Assembly (NCBI GenBank): GCA_018105865.1
Contig: CM030835.1
Location: 5,442,316-5,506,315 of the forward strand
Direction: 5' to 3'
DNA length: 64,000 nt
Source of the DNA: Metaphire vulgaris
Taxonomy: Eukaryota > Annelida > Clitellata > Crassiclitellata > Megascolecidae
Shown here: one piece after another, positions 31,687 through 41,012 of the stretch
How the letters are laid out: every line of letters starts with the position of its first letter
How positions within the stretch are numbered: the stretch's first letter is position 1
Program-made: the position numbers and the translations under genes
Notes under the pieces: model-generated
The model's input: the letters and a program-made list of their open reading frames with translations, nothing else
What the model was told of the DNA's origin: nothing
The model's database searches: none

Positions 31687-32006
31687 GCTTAGGCAAATGT
31701 CTGGACACCTGCAGCTTTTCGAACTGCTGAGATATTTTCGTCAAATCCGAGACCAGCTCTAATGATTACCGAGTTTGAAGTTACTGACCAGAGCTTTGAA
31801 GACGTCGGAGTCACAATGGACTGCGGCGGCGAAATATCTCCGCTGTGCACCTTGTTATGTTCGCTGGAAATAATAGCGACGAACACGACGCCATATGGCT
31901 GCACACACACACGCACACACACAGCAGTAAAGACTTAGCGGGCTTTGAAATTCTTCCTCCTTCGAAAGGTCAAAAAATATAACTGGAAGAATTCGTCTGT
32001 GATTGC
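31003..32006. other. Intergenic stretch with (TA)n
   Basis: A (TA)n array lies at 31607-31684. A degenerate MITE-like block (31010-31230) has TCATCACCGC repeats and CTGACAGGCAATAAA words. A minus-strand open frame of 77 codons (31689-31922) after a (GT)n tract matches nothing I recognise. Confidence 0.5.
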
Positions 32007-32358
32007 CAGTGGCGGTGCCAGTGGTGGGGATGCATCCTCCACCGGACTTTTTTTTGTGATTGTCAGACTATTTTTGGGTAAAATAATATAAGAATTTGAT
32101 GAACTCATGTATTTAACTGATGCGATGTTCTGTTGTTGCCTGTTGGAAATAGGTTAAACCATAAACCATAAAATGACTGGGGAAAACTGCGGGGGCTTTT
32201 TTTGCTTGTCAACCCATTTTTCGGTAAAAATCTAGTAAAATTCGAGAAAATTGCATTTTTTTGCTTGTCAGCCTTTTTAATTTTCTGTAAAGTTTATTGA
32301 TTTTCCCCTCTCATTGAGTCATTTCATCCCCCACCAAGAAATCCTGGAACCGCCACTG
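32007..32358. mobile_element. hAT-like MITE, CAGTGGCGGTTCC family
   Basis: The element is 352 bp with ends CAGTGGCGGTGCCA / TGGAACCGCCACTG. A perfect TSD GTGATTGC lies at 31999-32006 and 32359-32366. TTTTTTTGCTTGTCAACCC and TTTTTTGCTTGTCAGCC modules occur inside. Confidence 0.94.
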
Positions 32359-32795
32359 GTGATTGCTTTAATTAAATCTCAGCGCGTGGGCTGCGGGTTC
32401 GCGCGTAACAATAGGAAACGATACATAAGAATAGAATGTGACGACATGACAGATCGAAAGTAATGACGGTAATATTATAGCGATGAAGACATGCATATTA
32501 TTATAGAATGCAAACTATTCGGGAGTCTAACGACGATGACCAGGCAAATTACATTTATATCGAGATGACAAGGAAAATCTTCGTTTGACTTTGACCATCT
32601 CCGGTGGACTTATTTGGAACAGACTGTTAGTCCTCGGCGAGGAATAGAATACATTCAATCTTTAAATCGTAGCAGGCATTTCATGAGGCCCATGGCAGTT
32701 TAGGCTTAAAATCTTGACACGTGTCTTAATAACTTGGATTTTTTGGTCCATAATAGCCAAAATGTTCGCAAAACGATATTTTGCGAAACTACAGG

Positions 32796-33009
32796 CAGGG
32801 TCATATTAAGGCGGGGGCTGAGAGGGCTGTAGCCCCCCCGGCCCATCATGAAAATAGGCCCACCGATTTTCGAGATAAACTTTTATTTACTTGTCAGCAC
32901 GATTTGGTGGAAGGGAGATAACCTATTTTTGCTTGTCAGAGATTTTCAGTATAGGCGACGGCCTTTTCTTTCTCAGCCCCAGGCCCACTCGGACCTTAAT
33001 CCGGCCCTG
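32796..33009. mobile_element. hAT-like MITE, CAGGGCCGGATTAAGG family (reverse orientation)
   Basis: The element is 214 bp with ends CAGGGTCATATTAAGG / CCTTAATCCGGCCCTG. A TSD ACTACAGG / ACTATAGG (7 of 8) lies at 32788-32795 and 33010-33017. TTTTTGCTTGTCAG modules are present. Confidence 0.93.
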
Positions 33010-33702
33010 ACTATAGGCTATATGTCCGCAAAACAAAACAAAAAATATCTAAGAGAAATGCCAGTTCTTGTCAAGTGCAAGACTGCATGACATAGGCCTA
33101 CGCATGAGTTGGTTGCTGGTTGGTATAAACTTATGGGGCGGGAGTAATCCGACACCCACAGCTTTTTTGAAAAATCGACCAATTATCGTGGATGCTGATG
33201 GAAGAATTTGGAAATGACAGCATTCTTTGAAGTCTCCAAAAACTGCGGACCATGCATTTGAATTTTAGTGGATGTACAGTTGTACACAGTTGAAGTAGTA
33301 AATTTATGAAAGTAAAATCATCGCTTTTCATATAAAAGGACCAAAAATGGCTTCGTATTTCTTGGACTGAGAAACGAACCAATAAAGTCAAGTACCGGAG
33401 AGAATATTCTTACTGGAATCTATTAATCGAAGAATATTATTTCGCGACATCATTCGAAAGACAGATGACTGCTCGGAGAGAGAGAGAGAGAAGAATGATT
33501 TATGTCACAGTGTGTGGTTTATGACGACGAAACGAGGAAAATCCAGGCAATGTCGAACGGATGACATTTTGCAAATGAACGAGAATAACAATGGAACAGA
33601 CGACGAGAAGAACGACAAACAACAGAATTAAGTAGAGAGAGAAAGACAGACAGACAGACAGACACAGACACAGACAGACACAGACCCAGAGAGACTGAGT
33701 GA

Positions 33703-33870
33703 CAGTGTTTAATCTAGACTCTGGACTCCGGGGGGGAGAGAATTGATAAAGCCGGGGGAATTTAGCTAGGGGGCTGCTGTCAATTGATGTAGTATGCCAA
33801 AATTTCCGGGGGGATTTGAAATTTCCGGAGAGGGCAATTTTCTCCCGGAAACGGCCTAGATTAAACTCTG
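33703..33870. mobile_element. hAT-like MITE (CAGTGTTTAATCTAG family)
   Basis: The element is 168 bp with ends CAGTGTTTAATCTAG / CTAGATTAAACTCTG. The flanks CTGAGTGA / CTGAAAGA match at 6 of 8. The sister copy at 55328 supports the boundaries. Confidence 0.87.
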
Positions 33871-34194
33871 CTGAAAGAGCATTGGGTGGAGAAATCTCAT
33901 CCGTGACGCTATCTTTAGACACACGTGTAGCGAGGATTGCTGAAGACATGACAAAACCTAAAGTCTGAATAGCCTAGGTGTAGCTGTGTCTTAGAGAAAC
34001 CATTGCAGTAATTTGTTCTTGCTTGGTCGTCTGTACTGTTCATGAAGTCTCCTTAAAAATCAAGTGACAAGTCTTGACACGCATCGTCGTAACAAGGCAC
34101 TAATTGCCCTCGGTGTCTTCCGACGCAATCTTTAGAAGCAAGCCTTTAGGGGCAATGATTCGGCTTTACGGTATGCAGCGCGTTAAGGGCCGGA

Positions 34195-34396
34195 TCAAGG
34201 TCCGAGTGGGCCGGGGGGTTGAGAAAAAAGCCGTCGCCTATACTGAAAATCTCTGACAAGCAAAAAAAGGTTATCTCCCTTCCAAATCATTCTGACAAGC
34301 AAAAAAAGGTTATCTCGAAAATCGGTGGGCCTATTTTCATGATGGGCCGGGGGGGGGGGTTACAGCCCCCTCAGCCCCCGCCTTAATATGGCCCTG
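34195..34396. mobile_element. hAT-like MITE, CAGGGCCGGATTAAGG family
   Basis: The element is 202 bp with ends AAGGGCCGGATCAAGG / CCTTAATATGGCCCTG. A TSD AGCGCGTT / AGTGCGTT (7 of 8) flanks it. It carries two copies of CTGACAAGCAAAAAAAGGTT. Confidence 0.93.
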
Positions 34397-34679
34397 AGTG
34401 CGTTCGCTTAGGAAACACCCGACGACCGACTTTAAACGGCGACAATTTGGCCGTTAGAACAGACTCCACGGCCGGGCGTCGAAAGCGACTCTCCGTCGTC
34501 GTCGTCGTCGTCGAGCGCCGCTCCGAGTCGCGCTTTGCACTCCTCGTCATTTCCGGTCGTTTCTCTCTTCCGGTCCAAAATCAACGACGCATCCGGCGAC
34601 CAACGCGCCGCCTGGTGACGCCGAGAGCAACGCTTTGGAGCGTTGACTCCGCCGCGCGATCCAGACGACTGGGGAAGAA

Positions 34680-34838
34680 AATGGACTAGAGAGAGAAAGA
34701 GACAGAGGGAAAGAGAGGTAGAGAGGCAGAGAGGGAGAGGGAGAAAGATAGAGACAGAGAGAGAGAGAGAGAGAGAGAAGGAAAAATAGACAGTCAGACA
34801 TACGGATGGACGGGACGGACAGACAGACAGACAAGATG

Positions 34839-34874
<36 letters not shown>

Positions 34875-34957
34875 GACAGATAGATAGATAGATAGTGAGA
34901 TAGATAGATAAATAGATAGAGACAGACACACACAGAAAGGCAGTGAGGCAGGGAGAC

Positions 34958-35024
<67 letters not shown>

Positions 35025-35030
35025 AAGAGT
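34680..35030. repeat. (GA)n, (GATA)n and (GACA)n compound repeat
   Basis: This is a long purine-rich compound microsatellite with GATA units at 34843-34913 and GA runs at 34972-35022. Long open frames here are repeat artefacts. Confidence 0.95.
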
Positions 35031-35101
35031 GCCAAGAGAGCAAAGGAAGCCAGTGGTTTGGATATGGTGGCTGACTATACATGTCGTCTGTTGCTGCTGC
35101 T

Positions 35102-35173
35102 TATATAGTTGACGCGCGGACGACGTCACGTTACAGAACAGACGAACGTCCGACCAACATTAACTAACCAGCA

Positions 35174-35212
<39 letters not shown>

Positions 35213-35335
35213 AGCTGTACACATCTCCGCCGAAGATCTCGCGGCTAAAGAGACCTTTATTACTGCGTCTCCGTCTACTGTCGAATACTTTCGATCGGCG
35301 ATAGCCTGAAGTTTATTCGTCGGTCAACAACGTTG
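35102..35335 (+). promoter_or_regulatory. Candidate TATA promoter and non-coding first exon
   Basis: TATATAG (35102-35108) is followed by a CRE-like GACGTCAC (35122-35129) in a CpG-rich block with a (GAC)n run (35175-35211). A possible donor G|GTATTT lies at 35336. In the right orientation and about 3.5 kb upstream, it could be the promoter and 5' UTR exon of the cystine-knot peptide gene, joining an acceptor just before its start codon. A nearer CpG-rich block at 38380-38560 is an alternative promoter. Confidence 0.3.
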
Positions 35336-36043
35336 GTATTTGGTATTTTTTGTTCTAGTGCAAAGATTTAACTGGGCTAACTAAATGCGATAACACATTT
35401 GTATCTAGAACTCTGAGCATGTTCGTGCTTGGCGAGGGAGGGGGGGGAGAGATCAGAGATCAGTGAGGATAGGAGCATTAATCTTTTAAATGACAGAGGC
35501 GCCATTTCACTTGACTTCAATGCTTTGTCGTAGTCTCTTTCTGATGATTTTTTTTTTTGAAAGAGCCGTTTCCTTATTGTCGCCGACAATAAGCGGTAGT
35601 CCAGTTGTAAAGCTGGACCTGCAAAACACCGGCAATTTTACGACGTTTTATTCAGTTTTTAGACATCAAAACGTTTTATTCTGCTTTGCAACAAATCGCT
35701 GACACGCACAGACGGTGAAAGCAAAGTTAGTGGATGAAATTGGCGCCAACATTTCCTTTTGCTGGTCAGCGCTGCATGGAGGAAAATTTCTAGTCAATAT
35801 AGGAAACGCTGGAAACCCCTTCGGCTGACGAACAACGCAGGCCATAGGCCGTACAATTCTCTCGGACAAAAGTTGAGGATTAGGCCTATTTCAGAAAAGC
35901 GCGCTCTCCAGAAATTATCTCGATTACGCCTATTAGACTAATTAGCCAGAAATTGAATCCACAGGATAACTGTTAATTTCGTGGGCTTAGTCGACAGCGC
36001 CTGTAACTGTCTTCAGTATAGCTTCTCGGACGAGTACTGTTAC

Positions 36044-36218
36044 CAGGGCGCGGATTGTAGGGAGAAGGGGGATTCCCCCACCACTGCCCAACTGCATCCC
36101 CCTACTGCTACATCCCTCACCACTACATCCCTCCACTGCTACACTTCCCCAACAACTATATCCCCTCAAGCTCGGCATATCCCTCCCCCCACTGCTCCCG
36201 GTCACAAATCGCACCCTG
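36044..36218. mobile_element. hAT-like MITE, CAGGGCGCGATTTG family
   Basis: The element is 175 bp with ends CAGGGCGCGGATTG / CAAATCGCACCCTG. A perfect TSD ACTGTTAC lies at 36036-36043 and 36219-36226. It is C-rich inside and matches the copy at 29874. Confidence 0.94.
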
Positions 36219-36487
36219 ACTGTTACTATTATTTAACTGATAGGAGAGTAAAACTTAGGACAGGCACACAATTTTTTAGAAACAGTACGAACTGATAATA
36301 AATACACTCAAGATTTGCACTATGTTTCTGAGCAACAAGACCTACTTCTTTACTTCTGCCTGTTATATAGGGGCAGGAACTTACTTTACCGTCACGAACT
36401 TCAGTAGAGCAGAGTGATTTTATGAAAATGATGTCCAAGATATGAATGAACGATTCAGCGCCAGTCATCGAACAACAGAAGGCTGCT

Positions 36488-36643
36488 CAGTGTTGGAGTT
36501 GCCGGAGGGGGGGTTGAACCCCCAGCTAACTTTTCAACCCTCCCAAAAGTCGCATATCGGGTACATGCAGTTTCTGCCATTCATTGAATTTCAGTCCTCA
36601 ACCCCCCGACCCCCCTAGCTCAAATTTCCAAACTCCAACACTG
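36488..36643. mobile_element. MITE (CAGTGTTGGAGTT ends)
   Basis: The element is 156 bp with ends CAGTGTTGGAGTT / AACTCCAACACTG. AGAAGGCT occurs at 36477-36484 and 36644-36651. Three extra bases (GCT) lie between the left copy and the element, suggesting filler or end variation. Confidence 0.85.
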
Positions 36644-36739
36644 AGAAGGCTTGTACAGAAAAAGGAAAGATTTCACTAACGCGGTTCTGTTGCAAATGCG
36701 TTATGGTCTAAATAAAATGTAGCACTTGATGCGCTAAGG

Positions 36740-36740
<1 letters not shown>

Positions 36741-36794
<54 letters not shown>

Positions 36795-36795
36795 G
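36741..36795. repeat. (AAT)n microsatellite
   Basis: About 18 AAT units follow GCGCTAAGGTAT, resembling the GCGCTATATAAAT words that end LINE/SINE tails elsewhere. Confidence 0.95.
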
Positions 36796-37328
36796 GGGTT
36801 GCCGGGTCATTCACCCACTGCTTCTCTCTGTCTCTGTCTGTCTATCTGTCTGTCTGTCTCTATCTCTCTCTTGATTCATACCGATCATTTCCCTTTTAAA
36901 TGCGCCTTCATCTTCTCTTACATATCTCTACTTTTTCTATTTTAATTCTCTTTCTCGTTTTCCCTTCGTGTTCTATTTTCATTTCCAATTTCCATTTCTC
37001 TTCCTGTTTGTAAAACGACAATTTATGGACTTTTTTACAGACTTCGTTTCGGGCGGATTTTAACTCAGACGTCGAGTTACTCATTAAGCACTCCAGCTGC
37101 TACGGATAATTAATTGTGCCTTTGCATGTGTGTGCGCTTGTCAGTCCCTGTGTCTGCCTTTGGTACTTTTTCGCTCTCTGTATGCGCCTAGTTATGCCTA
37201 CAGCGATATTAAATTAATTAACAGACGAAACATCTAAAGATTTAATTCTAATCCGGTCAATTAATTAAATCGTCCGTTTGAAAGGAAGACAAAATTATTA
37301 CAGACAGACAGGCAGGCAGTCTGGCAGA

Positions 37329-37333
<5 letters not shown>

Positions 37334-37387
<54 letters not shown>
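37334..37387. repeat. (GA)n microsatellite
   Basis: This is a nearly pure GA array. Confidence 0.97.
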
Positions 37388-37394
<7 letters not shown>

Positions 37395-37817
37395 GAGAGA
37401 GAGAAGAAATGCAAAATATATAAACGAACACAAGGGTTACTAAGTCGGAATGGATGGAAAATGAGAAAGGATGTAATCTGAAAACGAAAAGAAACGAAAA
37501 GAAAACGAAAGATCAGGTGCCATAGAGATCGATTACGTCAGATATTTCGTCTCCATTTCCTCATTCTCCGGTGACGACCAATTACACAATGTTTAGTCGA
37601 AGTAATTATTTCGAATTAGTTCTAATGAGTTCGGCAATGTGATTCGGAGTTAGAAAATTTAGGGGAGCTAATTAATCAATATTATACCAATGCTAATTAA
37701 GTTAAAACTATGTATTAAAATTACCTTCACTGTTGTTGTTATTATTACCGTTCCAATTACACTTTCACCCCACTTCGTCCCATACAGTAGAACTTCGTTA
37801 TACCATACAGTTGTAGA

Positions 37818-37965
37818 CTCCTGGTCTTTCCGGGGGGGATTGACTTGGTTGGAGGGGAAGAGACATAGTTCAATGCAAAATTTTGTGTCAGTGCTGGGGT
37901 TTCTGTTGGGGGATTTTTGTGGTTGGGGGAGGAATCTACCCCTAACAGGCCTGGATAAAACACTG
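37818..37965. mobile_element. Left-truncated MITE (CAGTGTTTTATCCAG family)
   Basis: CTGGATAAAACACTG at 37951-37965 and the interior (GGTTGGAGGGGAAGAGACA, TTCAATGCAAAATTT) match the complete copy at 45988. The other terminus is missing. Confidence 0.8.
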
Positions 37966-38790
37966 ATTCCATACTTAGCGGGTCTGTGAAATTGAGTACG
38001 TTATATCCAATACCATCCAATACGGTAGCACATCATACGGAACCGTACATTGCGGTACGTTATAACCGAGTCCGTTCTATCGAAGATCTACTGTACATGT
38101 TTTCTTATTCCTTAGCGGCCACCGTGTGATTTTCTTCGTGCTCTAATATTAGACCGATTCGTGTATACAAGAGACTCCAAATTAGAAGAGATCAGCTTGA
38201 GTTCCTAACTGCCTACGACAGCCGAGACATGTCATGCACTTAGAGTTGTTGTTATAACGTCGTCGTCTTTATAATATCGATTCAAAAATAGCTCAGTAAT
38301 TTTCGCGACCAGTTTCGGCGGCAAAGTCTAATAGCGCGACAAAGGTCTCAGTAGCGATAATAATAATTCTATCATCTCCCGCTCCTCTACGCCGAACGGC
38401 GCAACTGGAACGAACTGGTCGTGATCAACGGAAACCGAAGTAAAACAGCACGAGAGAAAAACGCCGTGTCCGTGGCCGCAACACGACACGACACTTCGAG
38501 CAACGGTAGAGAGAGACAGTTTCCGCGGCAGATCGAAAACGTTGAACCCGATATTTTAAAAACCGGGGAGAAATTCTGATAGTTTCTTGAATTTTCTTGG
38601 CGTCTCGTTGGTAGTACCACGTCAAACAAAAAAAGTTAAAAAACACAAAACCGTTCTGTAATTTCAAAAGCTTGCACGACCCACCGTACTGCCTACAGGG
38701 TACAAACAGTCAGCATTTATTAATTGCAAATGTTGATTTTCCGACGAATGACTACTGCTTTGAATTAACAAATTCTAGGAAAACGTCGCA

Positions 38791-38941
38791 ATGATCAAAT
38801 ACTTCTTAATACTGGTCGCTGCGATGATGACGACGGCAGCAGCAGCAGCAGCAGCAGCTGCTAGGACATCCGGACACCTGCGTTCGCCATCAGGACAGGA
38901 AATTTCTCTGAAGTTGGAGAGTAGGCCGTATCGTGTAGAAG
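38791..38941 (+). CDS. Cystine-knot peptide exon 1 (signal peptide)
   Basis: ATG follows GTCGCA, and a possible acceptor AATTCTAG lies 16 bases upstream, hinting at an upstream UTR exon. The donor G|GTAAGA is strong. The Ala run at residues 16-24 is encoded by a GCA repeat and may vary in length between individuals. Confidence 0.75.
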
Positions 38942-40130
38942 GTAAGAAGTTATCCGCCGACCAGTGGCGTATTTAGAATTCGTCTGATCGCACAGAACAA
39001 AATACAGTTTCAATGCTGGCGCATACCTAATAATTAGGCCTATTTTCATTTACGAAAAGCGTCTAAAATCTTATTTCGAGGACCAGTGGCGGTTCCAAGT
39101 GAGGGATGAGTGGAGATGCACCCCTCGCCGGACTTTATTGCTCGTCAAACTAGTTTTGGGTAAAAGTCAAGTAAAATGACGGGGAAAACTGCGGGTGACC
39201 TTTTTTGCTTGTCAACCTATTTTTCGGCAAAAGTCTAGCGAAATTCGGGAAAATTGCCTAAAACATCCGGATTGCCTAAAACAGCCTTTTTAAAAGCCTC
39301 TTTTGCCTGTCAGCTTTTTTTTTTTTTGGCAAAGTTTATTGATTTCCCCCTCTTTTTTCATCCCCCACCAACTTCCTATGAATTCATTTCACCCCCACCA
39401 AGAAATCCTGGAACCGCCACTGTCGAGGACATTCGATTGAAAGACATTTGATTGATCACGTAAACTTCACCGATATTATGCATATTCTTAAAAAATAATA
39501 TTTCACGATGTTTCACTAAAATTGCCACAGTCAGCAGACACGCCGAGCGAAAACTTAGGGAAATCCAAAGACCCTCTATACGAGAAAAGAGCAGGGACAT
39601 AGCAGAGCTGTTTCTTAACAAAGAAGAAAGCTAGTTGCCATGGTTGCAAAGTGTCTAGCGAGGAAATAATCGAGTGCTACCAGTATTTCAGAGGCGCAAA
39701 CAGACGATACAAAATTTCAAAGACCAGTATAGATCTATCAGCAAAACGTGACCGAAGCACTCTATTAGTTGTCGTAAATATTTTTAAACGCACTAATAGC
39801 ATGATCTGTCGAATTTATTTCCATTAGAATTTATTCCGCCTATATATTGTATCGTAGTGAATAATAAACTAAGAAGTTAGCAGAGTGGTAACAACGTTGG
39901 ATAATGGAGCGGGTTCGAGTCCCGTAGGAGCCCTAATTTAAAGGTCGACTCAGCCTTTATCGTGGTGGTAAAATGAGTAGCAATGGCAACATTGCGAAGG
40001 TAACCATAGGATCGGCGGAATGACTGGCCATCGTCCGCTGATAAATGGCTTAGCCACCTATGGGCTGATGGTCATGAAACCGGAGATCAGCACCGGCACC
40101 TACGGGCACAGAGCCTACGGATGAACTTTA

Positions 40131-40164
<34 letters not shown>

Positions 40165-40470
40165 TAGGCCTATAGATGTGCATATATGCGATTTTGTATC
40201 GTTTTTCGACTTTGTTTCGACCTTCTGCTAATGTTTCTTCCGACTGATATTCAAGCCTCAATTTCCTGTTCTCGAGAGCGCTGCCTTCCTTCAGCCACTG
40301 CCGTTGACAGAAACGTCTCTCCCATTGTGTAAGCCATCGGCATTGTTCCTCTGCCAACCCGTTAGTTTGCATAACGACTTCCTCACTGCATGGCAGTGCA
40401 AAGGATCTAGTGCCATTGTGTGTGTATGTGTATGTGTGTGTGTGGGTGTGTGTGGGTGGGTGGATGGGTG

Positions 40471-40557
<87 letters not shown>

Positions 40558-40829
40558 AGGGGAGAGAGGAAGAGAGAGGCTGTAGAGAGAAGTAGAGAAA
40601 AGAGTGTGTGAGAAGAGAGAGCGAGAGAAATAGAGAGAAAGAGAGGGGAGAAAAAGGAAGAGAGAGAGAGAGAGAGAAAGAGAGGGAGATAGAAAGAAAG
40701 AAAGAGAGAGAGAGAGGAAATGGAAAGAAAGAGATGGAGAGAGAAAGAAAGAGATGGAGAGAGAGAAAGAGAAAGAGATGGAGAGAGAGAGTTAGAGAGA
40801 TGGAGAGAGAGAAAGAGATGGAGAAAGAG

Positions 40830-40886
<57 letters not shown>

Positions 40887-40972
40887 GAACTGGTGACTGT
40901 CATAAGTATAGAACTGATTCCTCGTTCGATCAGTCTTCTTACGTGCTCCTCTGCGACCGACAAAACGGCTGA

Positions 40973-41012
<40 letters not shown>

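Noticed and set aside
34432..35129. Several long overlapping frames rich in Leu-Ser and Tyr-Leu-Ser-Ile
   Set aside because: These come from GA, GATA and GACA microsatellites; frames in all phases show the same bias.
39871..39935. Functional tRNA gene
   Set aside because: A and B boxes are present, but the stem pairing is poor and a SINE body with a tail follows; a SINE head is the better reading.
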